NCBI RefSeq assembly: GCF_014650075.1
Contig: NZ_BMUG01000001.1
Coordinates: forward strand, 696,710-760,709
Source: Streptomyces microflavus
Lineage (GTDB): Bacteria; Actinomycetota; Actinomycetes; Streptomycetales; Streptomycetaceae
Direction: 5' to 3'
DNA: 64,000 nt
Position 1 is the first letter of the stretch, and every line of letters starts with the position of its first letter. Shown piece after piece: positions 1-9,900 of this stretch. Under the pieces are notes generated by a model. It saw only the letters and a list, made by a program, of their open reading frames with translations, did not search any database and was not told the DNA's origin. The position numbers were made by a program, and so were the translations under genes.

Positions 1-2
1 AG

Positions 3-68
3 TCCAAGACCCTCAGCAGGCTGCGGGACCACGCCTTCGCCGACCAACTCCGCGGCTACCTCGACTGA
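3..68 (+). CDS. C-terminal end of a CDS cut by the window edge
   Basis: The frame is open from the first bases to a TGA at 66-68. It encodes about 21 residues ending in ADQLRGYLD. The window holds too little to identify the protein. It converges on the ABC exporter pair on the opposite strand, with about 15 bases between the two stops. Confidence 0.4.
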   Translation, partial: SKTLSRLRDHAFADQLRGYLD

Positions 69-83
69 TCCACCGGACAGGCC

Positions 84-2012
84 CTAGTCCACCTCGGCCA
101 GCGCCTCCGCGAACTGGGCCGCGTACAGCCGGGCATAGGCGCCCCCGGCCGCCAACAGCTCCTCGTGCGTGCCCTGTTCGACGATGGCCCCGTTCTCCAT
201 GACCAGGATGACGTCGGCGTCCCGGATCGTGGAGAGCCGGTGCGCGATCACGAACGACGTACGCCCGTGGGCCAGCCGCGCCATCGCCTTCTGGATCAGC
301 ACCTCGGTCCGGGTGTCCACCGAGCTCGTCGCCTCGTCCAGGACCAGGATCACCGGGTCGGAGAGGAACGCCCGGGCGATGGTGATCAGTTGCTTCTCGC
401 CCGCGCTGACCCCGGACCCCTCGTCGTCGATCACCGAGTCGTACCCGTCGGGCAGCGTCCGGATGAACCGGTCCGCGTGCGCCGCCCGGGCCGCCTCCTC
501 GATCTCCTCCCGGGTGACCGCGCGCGCAGCGCCGTACGCGATGTTCTCGGCTATGGAACCGCCGAACAGCCAGGTGTCCTGGAGCACCATGCCGATCCGG
601 GACCGCAGATCGTCCCGGCTCATCCGCGCCACGTCGACCCCGTCGAGCGCTATCCGCCCGCCGGTCACCTCGTAGAACCGCATCAGCAGATTGACCAGCG
701 TGGTCTTGCCCGCACCGGTCGGACCGACGATCGCGACCGTCTGCCCCGGCTCCACGCTCAGCGACAGATCCTCGATGAGCGGCTTCTCCGGGTCGTAGCG
801 GAAGGAGACCTTCTCCAGCGACACCCGCCCCAGCAGCTCCTTCGGACGCTCACCGTCCACCGGGTCCGCGCCCTGCTCCTCGGCGTCCAGCAGCTCGAAG
901 ATCCGCTCGGCCGAGGCGATCCCGGACTGCACCAGGTTCGCCATCGAGGCGACCTGCGTCAGCGGCATCGAGAACTGCCGGGAGTACTGGATGAACGCCT
1001 GCACGTCACCGATCGACAGGGTGCCCGAGGCGACCCGCAGACCACCGACGACGGCCACCAGCACATAGTTGAGGTTCGAGATGAACATCATCAGCGGCTG
1101 CATGATCCCGCTGGCGAACTGCGCCTTGAACCCGGCCTCGTACAGCGCGTCGTTCTGCTCGGCGAAGTCCTTCGCCGACTCCTCCTGCCGCCCGAAGACC
1201 TTCACCAGGTTGTGCCCGGTGTACATCTCCTCGATATGGGCGTTGAGCTTCCCCGTAACCCGCCACTGCTGCACGAACTGCGGCTGCGACCGCTTGCCGA
1301 CCTGCGTCGCCACGACCACCGACAGCGGGATCGTCACCAGCGCCACCAGGGCCAGCAGCGGCGAGATCCAGACCATCATGATCAGTACGCCGACGATGGT
1401 CAGCAGCGAGTTGATGAGCTGGCCCATCGTCTGCTGGAGCGTCTGCGAGATGTTGTCGATGTCGTTGGTCGCCCGGCTCAGCACCTCACCGCGCTTGGCC
1501 CGGTCGAAGTACGACAGCGGCAGCCGCGACAGCTTCGTCTGGAGGTCCTCCCGCAGCTGGAAGACGATCCGGTTGATCACCCGGATCGACAGCCGCGTGG
1601 AGACCAGCATCAGCAGCCCCGCGCCGACATAGATCACCAGCACCGCCAGCAGGACGCTGCCCACCGCGCCGAAGTCGATGCCCTCGCCCGGGGTGAAGTC
1701 CACCCCCGAGAGCATGTCGGCCATCGAACCGCTGCCCTCCCGGCGCAGCCCCTCGATCGCCTCCGCCTTGGTGGTGCCCTCCCGCATCTGCCGGCCGACG
1801 ACCCCCGCGAAGATCAGGTCGGTCGCCTTCCCGAGGATCTTCGGCCCGGCCACCGACAGCGCCACGCTGACGGTCACCGCGCCCAGCATCAGATACAGCG
1901 ACGCCTTCTCCTGGCCGAACCGCTTCAGCAGCCGCTTGCTGGACCCCTTGAAGTCCATCGACCGCTCGGTGGGCGCGCCCCCGGCCATCATCCGTCCGCC
2001 CGGACCGGCCAT
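84..2012 (-). CDS. ABC exporter half-transporter (TMD-NBD), catalytic partner
   Basis: This 642-residue protein fuses an N-terminal membrane domain (about residues 30-370, six helices) to a nucleotide-binding domain (about 395-640). Visible motifs are Walker A GPTGAGKTT, signature VSAGEKQL, Walker B VILVLDEAT with the catalytic Glu, and the switch His in IAHRLSTI. The start overlaps the stop of the upstream exporter gene by one base (TAATG), so the two are translationally coupled. They very probably form a heterodimeric drug or lipid exporter of the LmrCD/BmrCD/TM287-288 type. The TMD carries an unusual extracellular insertion rich in Gly and charged residues (about residues 70-110). The substrate cannot be told. 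Confidence 0.9.
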   Translation of the reverse strand: MAGPGGRMMAGGAPTERSMDFKGSSKRLLKRFGQEKASLYLMLGAVTVSVALSVAGPKILGKATDLIFAGVVGRQMREGTTKAEAIEGLRREGSGSMADMLSGVDFTPGEGIDFGAVGSVLLAVLVIYVGAGLLMLVSTRLSIRVINRIVFQLREDLQTKLSRLPLSYFDRAKRGEVLSRATNDIDNISQTLQQTMGQLINSLLTIVGVLIMMVWISPLLALVALVTIPLSVVVATQVGKRSQPQFVQQWRVTGKLNAHIEEMYTGHNLVKVFGRQEESAKDFAEQNDALYEAGFKAQFASGIMQPLMMFISNLNYVLVAVVGGLRVASGTLSIGDVQAFIQYSRQFSMPLTQVASMANLVQSGIASAERIFELLDAEEQGADPVDGERPKELLGRVSLEKVSFRYDPEKPLIEDLSLSVEPGQTVAIVGPTGAGKTTLVNLLMRFYEVTGGRIALDGVDVARMSRDDLRSRIGMVLQDTWLFGGSIAENIAYGAARAVTREEIEEAARAAHADRFIRTLPDGYDSVIDDEGSGVSAGEKQLITIARAFLSDPVILVLDEATSSVDTRTEVLIQKAMARLAHGRTSFVIAHRLSTIRDADVILVMENGAIVEQGTHEELLAAGGAYARLYAAQFAEALAEVD

Positions 2013-3745
2013 TACGCGGCCTCCGCTTCCGTCAGCTGGGAGAGCACGATCTCCCGGTACGTTTCATTGCCGTCCATCAACTCGTGATGGGTACCGCTGC
2101 CCACGACCCGCCCCTCGTCCAGCACCAGGATCCGGTCGGCGTCGCGGATGGTGGAGACCCGCTGCGCCACGATCACCACGGTCGCCCCGGCCGTCTCCCG
2201 CGCCAGCGCCGCCCGCAGCGCGGCATCGGTCGCGTAGTCCAGCGCCGAGAACGAGTCGTCGAAGAGATAGATCTCCGGCCGCTGCACCAGCGTCCGGGCG
2301 ATGGCGAGCCGCTGCCGCTGACCGCCCGACACATTGGTGCCGCCCTGCGCGATCGGCGCCTCAAGACCGTGCTCAAGGCCCTCCACGAACCCCTTGGCCT
2401 GCGCCACCTCCAGCGCGTGCCACAGCTCCTCGTCGGTCGCGTCCGGATTCCCGTACCGCAGGTTCGTCGAGACCGTCCCCGAGAAGAGGTACGGCTTCTG
2501 CGGCACCAGGCTCACCGTCTTCGCCAGCAGCACCGGATCGAGCGTCCGCACGTCCTCGCCGTCGACCAGCACCTCGCCGTCCGTCACATCGAACAGCCGG
2601 GGTACGAGACCGAGCAGCGTGGACTTCCCGCTCCCCGTCGACCCGATGATCGCGGTGGTCTCCCCGGGCCGCGCCACCAGATCCACGGCCCGCAGCACCG
2701 GCTCCTCGGCACCCGGGTACCGGAACTCCGCGCCCCGCACCTCCAGATGCCCGTGCCGCCGCAGCTCGGTGACGGGGGAGACGGGCGGCACGACGCTCGA
2801 CTCGGTACCGAGCACCTCCTCGATGCGCTCGGCGCACACCTCGGCGCGCGGCACCATCATGAACATGAAGGTGGCCATCATCACTGCCATCACGATCTGC
2901 ATCAGATAGGCGAGGAACGCGGTCAGCGCCCCTATCTGCATCCCCCCGCTGTCGATGCGGTGCGCGCCGAACCACACCACCGCGACGGACGACAGGTTGA
3001 CCACCGTCATCACGGTCGGGAACATCAGCGCCATCAGCCGCCCCGTCGCCACCGACACATCGGTCAGCTCGGTGTTGGCACCCCGGAACCGCTTCTCCTC
3101 GTACCCGTCGCGGACGAACGCCCGGATCACCCGGTTGCCGGTGATCTGCTCGCGCAGCACCCGGTTCACGGTGTCCAGCCGCTCCTGCATCGTCCGGAAC
3201 AGCGGCCGCATCCTCTTCACGATGAGGCTCACCGAGATGCCGAGCACCGGCACCACCGCCAGCAGTACCGCCGACAGCGGAACGTCCTGCCCGAGCGCCA
3301 TGATGATGCCGCCGACACACATGATCGGCGCCGAGACCATCAGGGTGAACGCCATCAGCACCAGCATCTGGACCTGCTGGACGTCATTGGTGGTGCGGGT
3401 GATCAGTGAGGGCGCCCCGAACCGCCCGAGCTCCCGGGCCGAGAACGACTGCACCCGGTCGAAGACGGCACCCCGCACGTCCCGCCCCAGCGCCGACGCC
3501 GTCCGGGCCCCGTAGAAGACGGCCCCCACATTGCAGAGCACCTGCAGCACGCTGACGGCGATCATGAGACCGCCGAACTCCAGGATATAACCGGTATCGC
3601 CTGTGATGACACCGTTGTCGATGATGTCCGCGTTCAGGCTGGGCAGATACAGGGTGGCGCAGGTCTGGAGCAGCTGCAGGAAGACCAGCAGCGCGATGGG
3701 TTTCTTGTACGGGGCCAGATGGGCCCGCAGGAGTTTTATGAGCAC
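2012..3745 (-). CDS. ABC exporter half-transporter (TMD-NBD), degenerate-site partner
   Basis: This 577-residue half-transporter has a six-helix membrane domain followed by an NBD with Walker A GSTGSGKST and signature VSGGQRQRL. Walker B reads IYLFDDSFSALD, so the usual catalytic Glu after the Walker B Asp is Asp. The switch His position is Gln (VAQRVSTI). Both changes mark the degenerate-site subunit of heterodimeric ABC exporters; the partner at 84-2012 keeps the canonical residues. The GTG start at 3745 has only a weak upstream purine tract. It is first in a two-gene operon, about 140 bases downstream of the sugar kinase and separated from it by a strong hairpin. Confidence 0.9.
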   Translation of the reverse strand: MLIKLLRAHLAPYKKPIALLVFLQLLQTCATLYLPSLNADIIDNGVITGDTGYILEFGGLMIAVSVLQVLCNVGAVFYGARTASALGRDVRGAVFDRVQSFSARELGRFGAPSLITRTTNDVQQVQMLVLMAFTLMVSAPIMCVGGIIMALGQDVPLSAVLLAVVPVLGISVSLIVKRMRPLFRTMQERLDTVNRVLREQITGNRVIRAFVRDGYEEKRFRGANTELTDVSVATGRLMALMFPTVMTVVNLSSVAVVWFGAHRIDSGGMQIGALTAFLAYLMQIVMAVMMATFMFMMVPRAEVCAERIEEVLGTESSVVPPVSPVTELRRHGHLEVRGAEFRYPGAEEPVLRAVDLVARPGETTAIIGSTGSGKSTLLGLVPRLFDVTDGEVLVDGEDVRTLDPVLLAKTVSLVPQKPYLFSGTVSTNLRYGNPDATDEELWHALEVAQAKGFVEGLEHGLEAPIAQGGTNVSGGQRQRLAIARTLVQRPEIYLFDDSFSALDYATDAALRAALARETAGATVVIVAQRVSTIRDADRILVLDEGRVVGSGTHHELMDGNETYREIVLSQLTEAEAA

Positions 3746-3843
3746 GCGTGTCTCTCGGAGTCGGCGGAGGGAAGAGGCCGACCAAGTTTCGCGTACGCCG
3801 TACTCCCGCGGCGAACCCTTTTCCCCAAACTCAGGTCAAGGCT

Positions 3844-3873
3844 GGAGCGCGCGTTCGTGAGCACGCGCGCTCC
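3844..3873. terminator. Hairpin terminator after the FGGY kinase
   Basis: A perfect 11-bp stem (GGAGCGCGCGT with ACGCGCGCTCC) encloses an 8-base loop. It lies 14 bases beyond the kinase stop and upstream of the ABC exporter start. There is no clear U-tract, as is common in Streptomyces. Confidence 0.7.
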
Positions 3874-3886
3874 ACCCATACCTGGC

Positions 3887-5341
3887 TCACTCCGCCTGCT
3901 GGGCCCCGCCGAACGCCCCGGGATGGAGCTGATCCCGGGTCGCCCCGTACTGCTGGCGCACGGCCCGACCGACCGCCAGCTCGTCGCCCGGCTCCAGCAC
4001 CTGGGCGGCTGCGCCCTGCCAGGCCGGGGGAGTGCGGGGGTCGAGGGTGCCCTGCGACACCCCGAGCGCCCAGGCCGCCTGCCGGGCGGCGCCGATCGCC
4101 GCGTACTGGGCGGGCTGCGGTACGACGACCTGGGTGCCGAACACCGCCGGAGCCAGCGCCTGTACGGCGGGGAGTTCGGCGGAGGCCCCCAGCAGGAACA
4201 CCCGCCGCACCTCCACGCCCCGCCCGCGCAGCACGTCCAGGGCGTCGGCCAGCGAGCACAGCATCCCCTCGAACGAGGCGCGCGCCAGGTGCTCGGGCTT
4301 CATCGACTCACGCCGCAGCCCGCTGAGGGTGCCGGCGGTGTGCGGGAGCTGCGGAGTGCGCTCGCCCTCCAGGTACGGCAGCAGCACCAGCCCGGAGGCG
4401 CCGGGCGTGGACTTCAGCGCCAGCGCCGACAACTCCTCCAGCCCGTCCAGGCCGAGCATCTCGGCGGTGCCGCGCAACGCGCGTACGGCATTGGAGACGT
4501 GCACCACCGGCAGATGCATCCCGGTGGCGTCGGCGAAGGAGGTGATCATCCCGCTCGGATCGGCGAGCGCCTCGTGGTGGACCGCCATCACGGACCCGGA
4601 GGCCCCCAGCGACACCACCGCGTCGCCCACCGCGACCCCGAGCCCGAAGGCCGCGGCCATGATCTCGCCGGTGCCCGCGGAGATGAGGAGCCCCTCGGGC
4701 GTCATCCCGGCGGAGTCGGCGGGCCCGAGCACCTCGGGCAGCGCGGCGGGATGCCCGAGCGCGAGCTCCACCAGATCGGGCCGGTAGGCGGCGGACCCGG
4801 CCGACCAGTACCCGGTCCCCGAGGCGGCGCCCCGGTCCGTGGTCCGCCGGGCGGGCCGCCCGAGCAACTGCCACACGAGCCAGTCGTGCGGCTGGAGCAC
4901 GGCAGCGACCCGCTGGGCGTTCTCCGGCTCGGTCCGCGCCAGCCACCGCAGCTTCGCCACGGGCTGCGCGGCCTGCGGTACGGCCCCGACCGCCTCGGCC
5001 CAGGCCTGCCGCCCGCCCAGCGCGTCGACCAGATCGGCCGCGGCCACCTGCGCCCGCCGGTCGTTGCCGAGCAGGGCGGGGCGTACGAGGTTGCCCTGCC
5101 GGTCCAGCGGTACGAGCCCGTGCTGCTGGGCGGAGACACCGATGGCCTGCACACCTTCGAGCAGCCCGCCGGAGGCCGCCTCACCGAGGGAGAGGAGCCA
5201 GACCTGCGGATCGACCTCGGCTGCTTTGGCCTCGACCGGGTGGGCGGCATACCCCTCCCGGAGCACGGCGCCCGAGTCCGCGTCGCAGACGACGATGTGA
5301 GTGAAGGCGGAAGAACTGTCCAGCCCCGCGACTATGCCCAT
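3887..5341 (-). CDS. FGGY-family carbohydrate kinase (xylulokinase-like)
   Basis: A cytoplasmic sugar kinase of about 484 residues, phosphorylating a pentose or related sugar with ATP. The N-terminal phosphate-binding strand reads IVAGLDSSSAFTHIVV. VSAQQHGLVPLD matches the family QMHG-type substrate loop, and SLGASGSVMAV and LPYLEGERTPQ are typical of the C-terminal FGGY domain. The frame extends six codons upstream, but the ATG at 5341 (MGIVAGLDSS) is the better start because FGGY kinases begin just before this motif. Xylulokinase is the nearest guess. No isomerase or sugar transporter lies beside it, so the substrate is open. Confidence 0.85.
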   Translation of the reverse strand: MGIVAGLDSSSAFTHIVVCDADSGAVLREGYAAHPVEAKAAEVDPQVWLLSLGEAASGGLLEGVQAIGVSAQQHGLVPLDRQGNLVRPALLGNDRRAQVAAADLVDALGGRQAWAEAVGAVPQAAQPVAKLRWLARTEPENAQRVAAVLQPHDWLVWQLLGRPARRTTDRGAASGTGYWSAGSAAYRPDLVELALGHPAALPEVLGPADSAGMTPEGLLISAGTGEIMAAAFGLGVAVGDAVVSLGASGSVMAVHHEALADPSGMITSFADATGMHLPVVHVSNAVRALRGTAEMLGLDGLEELSALALKSTPGASGLVLLPYLEGERTPQLPHTAGTLSGLRRESMKPEHLARASFEGMLCSLADALDVLRGRGVEVRRVFLLGASAELPAVQALAPAVFGTQVVVPQPAQYAAIGAARQAAWALGVSQGTLDPRTPPAWQGAAAQVLEPGDELAVGRAVRQQYGATRDQLHPGAFGGAQQAE

Positions 5342-5407
5342 ACACAGATTCTGCCGCACCGCGGGACTTTCCCGTAACCGCCGCCTCCCGCCTGCCGTCC
5401 CCGGGGC

Positions 5408-5716
5408 CTAGGTGTTGGTGGTCCCCCAGTCGTCCTCGGCACCGCCGTTCTGGCTGCTGCGGTCCCGCAGCGACCGGACGCGCTCGGCGACGGAGGCGGG
5501 CACCTTGTCCCCGACCTTGTCGCTGACCGAGTGGTACGCCTTGCCGGCGAAGTCCCGGCCGCTGTGCGCGGCACTCTCGGCGGCGTTGCGCACGGCGGGG
5601 TTCTCCGTGAACTGGCGGGCCGACTTCTTCAACTGCTCGTAACGCTCGCGCCCGGCTCGCGTGCCGAGCACGTAACCGAGGGCCACTCCGGCGATGAACG
5701 TGAGCCGGTACCGCAT
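5408..5716 (-). CDS. Small YtxH-like single-pass membrane protein
   Basis: A 102-residue protein beginning MRYRLTFIAGVALGYVLGTRAG. A short hydrophobic segment with GxxxG-like spacing (residues 5-19) is followed by a Lys/Arg/Glu-rich amphipathic region suited to a coiled coil, then an acidic tail. This is the layout of YtxH-domain proteins, whose molecular role is not established. The ATG at 5716 is chosen over an upstream in-frame start because GGAAGGG lies 8-10 bases before it. It is separated from the kinase by about 65 bases. Confidence 0.75.
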   Translation of the reverse strand: MRYRLTFIAGVALGYVLGTRAGRERYEQLKKSARQFTENPAVRNAAESAAHSGRDFAGKAYHSVSDKVGDKVPASVAERVRSLRDRSSQNGGAEDDWGTTNT

Positions 5717-5898
5717 GGCTGCCACCCTTCCTACGCTTGGTGCGACGTGTGCAGCCCGCCTACCCGCGAGCACCCGAGATCACCCCGGGCGCTACCGATT
5801 GGCGGAGCACCCCCCTGCTTGCGCTAATGTATGTGTCGCAGCGAACGCGCGCCGCCCGGCAGCCGCCAGGCAGGTACGATTTCGAAGCAACGCAGCAA

Positions 5899-5971
5899 TC
5901 CCCTGTAGCTCAATTGGCAGAGCAGCCGGCTGTTAACCGGCAGGTTACTGGTTCGAGTCCAGTCGGGGGAG
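5899..5971 (+). tRNA. tRNA-Asn (GTT)
   Basis: A 73-base cloverleaf. The acceptor TCCCCTG pairs with CGGGGGA, the D arm is GCTC..GAGC, the anticodon stem is GCCGG/CCGGC around loop CTGTTAA (anticodon GTT), and the T arm is ACTGG-TTCGAGT-CCAGT. The discriminator is G and no CCA is encoded. Confidence 0.97.
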
Positions 5972-5976
5972 CGCGA

Positions 5977-6049
5977 TCCCCTGTAGCTCAATTGGCAGAG
6001 CATTCGGCTGTTAACCGGAGGGTTACTGGTTCGAGTCCAGTCGGGGGAG
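5977..6049 (+). tRNA. tRNA-Asn (GTT), second copy
   Basis: This 73-base copy starts five bases after the first and is nearly identical. Differences are confined to the anticodon stem and variable region (TTCGG/CCGGA against GCCGG/CCGGC). The two probably arose by tandem duplication and share one transcript. Confidence 0.97.
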
Positions 6050-6057
6050 CGGAACGG

Positions 6058-6082
6058 AAGAGGGCCCCTCGGGGTCCTCTTT
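6058..6082 (+). terminator. Terminator of the tRNA-Asn pair
   Basis: AAGAGGGCCCC and GGGGTCCTCTT form a stem with one G-T pair and a tight loop. It lies nine bases after the second tRNA-Asn. Confidence 0.7.
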
Positions 6083-6283
6083 CGCGTGCCCGGCCGATGC
6101 CGTCCCGGGGTGCCCGAGGGCCCCCGGAGTGACTCTTTCGGGTCTCCTTCAACTCCCCTGCAACCGGGCAGCACGCAGCGCCGTCCTCAAGATCAGGCGA
6201 AGTCGACCATCCGAAGCGAGAGATCGTATGACCGGCTATGCTGCGGCAGACGGTGCGCACACTTGTACGCGCCACGCCGAAAC

Positions 6284-6357
6284 GGGGCGGTAGCTCAGCC
6301 GGTTAGAGCAGCGGACTCATAATCCGTCGGCCGTGGGTTCGAGTCCCACCCGCCCCA
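6284..6357 (+). tRNA. tRNA with CAT anticodon (elongator Met or Ile2)
   Basis: A 74-base cloverleaf. The acceptor GGGGCGG pairs with CCGCCCC, the anticodon stem is GCGGA/TCCGT around loop CTCATAA, the T arm is GTGGG-TTCGAGT-CCCAC, and the discriminator is A. The CAT anticodon fits elongator Met or lysidine-modified Ile2. The 1-72 G-C pair excludes initiator tRNA. I cannot separate Met from Ile2 by eye. Confidence 0.93.
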
Positions 6358-6364
6358 CCGAGTG

Positions 6365-6394
6365 TCCCCAGGCAGAATCGTTCTGGCCTGGGGA
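6365..6394 (+). terminator. Hairpin terminator after the CAT tRNA
   Basis: A perfect 9-bp stem (TCCCCAGGC/GCCTGGGGA) whose loop pairs again (AGAA/TTCT). It lies seven bases downstream of the tRNA. Confidence 0.8.
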
Positions 6395-6978
6395 TACGTG
6401 TTTCCCGGGGCTGGGGGACCGCTGGTCTTCGACCAGGTCAAGACCCACCGACGCGGCAGGCCGCACTCGGCTCGCAGCCGCCGGACGGTGTGCGGCAGGG
6501 AGCCCTGCGCGCACCTGGCCGCGTACTCCTCCATCCAGGGTCTGCTGGAGGAGACCGCCCCCCTGGAACCGGGCGGTATCGCTGAGCGCGCCTCGTTCAC
6601 CCGGGCCCTTGCCCCGCCGAAGATTCCGTGACCGCCTTTGCGGGACCCGCCCCTCGCCCGCAGTGTGATGTGGGTCACCTTCGTATTGGCGGAGGGAAAG
6701 TGGCTGCCAGTAGTCCAACCGGTTGCCCGTATTCCATTTCTCGCCGGAAGCGTACGGCTTGGTGCCTTTCTGGTGCGGACCTGTCCGATTGGTTCCGGTG
6801 GGCGTTTACGCAAGGTGAGATCGCGGGCGCATCTGATAATTGGGGCACCCGCGTCGATTTCATGGTCCAAGGGGCTTTTTGGTCGCGCGTGCAAGGAAAA
6901 CTCTGTTGACGTCCGGTTCCTGCTGGAGTTGACTCCGCCTCTGTTTGTGAAGGTCAGGCAACTCTGAGGTGGGGGCTA
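6395..6978. other. Non-coding gap between the tRNA and the LamG gene
   Basis: About 580 bases without a convincing gene. Open frames exist on both strands but lack recognisable domains and ribosome sites. The second half (about 6680-6960) is noticeably less GC-rich than the surroundings and presumably holds the promoter and leader of the LamG gene. TTGAC motifs occur at 6905 and 6929, but neither has a good -10 partner. Confidence 0.5.
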
Positions 6979-9900
6979 GTGGAGTTCAGAGCGAGGTTTC
7001 GGCGTGCTCGAAGACGGGGCAGAGGTGGCGTGGCGGTGGCCGCCGCACTGGCAATGCTCGTGTTGCCGACCCAGGAGAGCTTTGCGGATACCGATTCTGC
7101 GGGATCGGGTGAACTGAGCGAGGGCGGCAGGGCCCTGGCGGAGGCGGTGGCCTCAGGAAGTCGCGTGGAGGTGGTCGGGGAGCGTTCGGAGCGGACGACG
7201 GTGTTCGCGAATCCCGACGGTTTCACTTTCACCCTTGAACAGTCGGTCGTCCCTGTGCGGGTGGCCAAGGGCGGGGGCGGCTGGCAGGCGCCGGACGCCA
7301 CGCTGGAGCGCCGGCCGGACGGATCCGTCGGGCCGAAGGCCGCCGCGGTGGGCATGGAGTTCTCCGGCGGTGGTGACGACCCGCTGGTGAAGCTGTCCAA
7401 GCATCAGCAGTCCCTCGAACTGGCGTGGCCGACGGATCTTCCGGTACCTCGGCTCGATGGCCCGAGCGCGGTCTACGAGGATGTGTTGCCGGATGTGGAC
7501 CTGATGGTCACGGCAACGCCCGAGAGCTTCCAGCAGGTGCTGGTGGTCAGGACGCCGGAGGCGGCCGCGGCACCGGAGTTGAAGAAGCTGTCGTTCCGGC
7601 TGAGGACGAACGGACTCGAGGTCCGCACGGGCGCCTCGGGGAACCTCACCGCAGTGGACGGGAACGGGAAGACGGTCTTCCGCGCGCCGCCCGCCCGGAT
7701 GTGGGACTCGGCGGGTGCGGCGGCCGTGGACGCTCCCACGTCGCTCGCGCACGGTGCGGCGCGGCCGGCGGCCGGGAACCAGGCAGTACCGGGCGATGCC
7801 GCGGAGGCGGCGCCGTCCGGCTCCGGCATCGAGCCCGGTCAGGGGGACAACGTCGCCCGCATCGACGTCGAGGTCGCGAAGGACGCCCTGGCCGTCGTCC
7901 CGGACGCCGACATGCTGGCGAAGACCGACGGAAAGGCGTTCCCGCTGTTCATCGACCCGACGGTGACGTGGGGGGAGTCGGAGCGGACGCTGCTGCGTTC
8001 GGACGGCTATGAATCCTACGGGTGGGGCAACGGGGACGACGGCCAGGGCAAGGGCGTCGGAAAGTGCGGTACGTGGGCCGGCTATTACTGCGGGCCCGGT
8101 TACGTGCAGCGGCTCTACTTCGAGTTCTCCCCGGCGGAACTGAAGGGCAAGCAGGTACTGGGCGCGACATTCCGCGTGACGGAGCCATGGGCATTCCAGT
8201 GCGATCCGCGGTGGGTGGATCTGGTGCGTACGAACAACATCTCTTCATCCACCACGTGGTCGTCGCGGCCGAAGAATCTGGACTTGATGGTGGACCGGCA
8301 CGTTTCTGCCGGGCGGGGTTCGTTGTGTGATCCGGATTCGCCGGACGCGCCGATCGAGTTCAAGGACAACCCGGATGAGACGAACGAGAATTTGACGCCC
8401 ACGGTGCGCGATTTCGCCGCGGGCAAATTCTCCCGGCTGACGCTGATGCTCAAGGCGAACGATGAGGGTGACACCGCGGCGTGGAAGCGGTTCAAGAACG
8501 ACGCTGTCCTGGCCGTGGACTTCGTGGGGCTGCCGGCCAAGCCGAGCGGTATCGGGTTGGTGACCGGATCGGGAACGGTATGTGAGACCAAGGAGTCCGA
8601 TCCTGCGATCGTGTCCGACCCCACGCCGACGCTGACCGCCACTCCTCAGACCGCGTCCGGGGGCGAGAAGGACGCACAGCTGCGGGTCGCGATGGACGTC
8701 GACAAGAAGGCGGCCAACGGGACGTGGTCGAACGCGATCACCGAGATGGAGCGTCCGACCAGCGGATACGTCGGCGACAACGTGAAGCTCTCGGCGTCGT
8801 CCGCGACTCTCGCGGAGGGCACGCTGTACCGGTACCGGTCGTGGACGCGCTCGTACTACAACGGAGGCAAGAGCCAATTGCCGGGTCCGTCGAACGCCTC
8901 GACGACCGGTTGGTGCTACTTCAAGGTCGACCCGACCGCTCCGAAGGCCCCGAAGATCGCCTTCGGCGCGACCTACACCGAGTGCACCACCAACGCGTGT
9001 GCGCCCGGTGGCGCCCCCGGAGTGAAGGACGCGTTCACTTTCTCCGCCGCGACGGGTGACACCAACGTGGCGTACCAGTACCGGCTCTCGCAGGATGCCG
9101 CATGGTCGACGGAGCGTGCCGGTGCGACGGTCAAGGAGACGATCACGCCTGCGAAGCCGGGCACGTTCCGGTTGTACGTGCGGGCCAAGGACACGGTCGG
9201 CCGGTGGGGTGCGCAGAACCTCGTGGACTTCCTCGTCGCGGCGGGTGCGGGACCGGTCGGTCGGTGGCGCTTCGACGAGGCGGACGGAGTCGCCAAGGAC
9301 GCGGCCACGGCCGACGGCGCCGACGACGCCACCCTGGCCGGAGGGGCTGTGCGGGACGACCGCGGGCGCCGCGGCCTGCTCACGCACGACAGCTCAGGTG
9401 ATCCGCTCGCGAACCCGGTCACGGACAAGGGGCTGTCGTTGAACGGCACCACCGGGTACGCGGCGACCGGCGGTCCGGCGCTGGAGACCCGGTCCGCCTA
9501 CACCGTTTCCGCCTGGGCCCGGCTCGACCGCACGACAGGCGTGGGAATCGTGGCCTCCCAGGATGGAGCCCGCTACTCGCCGTTCATCCTCAGCTATTCG
9601 AAGGACGTGGGCAGGTGGTTCTTCGGTGTGAAGGAGACCGAGGCCACGGCAGTCGGCTACTTCGGGATCGCAGCGAAGAACCCGCCGGTGGTCGGGGTGT
9701 GGACACACCTCGCGGGTACCTATGACCCCGTCACGCAGGAGGTGGTGCTGTACGTCAACGGCGTTTCCCAGGGCAAGAGGACGGCCAAGGGTGCCTGGCA
9801 GACGTCCGGCGCCCTGCAGATCGGCCGCTACAAGTGGGCCGACGTCCACCAGTACTACTTCCCCGGCAGCATCGACGAGGTCGCCGTATGGCAGAGGGCC

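Noticed and set aside
165..2087. Long + strand open frame opposite the ABC exporter gene
   Set aside because: It is a mirror of GC-rich third positions, with His/Arg/Asp-rich meaningless protein. The minus strand has all ABC motifs.
6362..6909. Possible transposase remnant in the gap after the tRNA
   Set aside because: No DDE motif, inverted repeats or target duplication could be seen in any frame.
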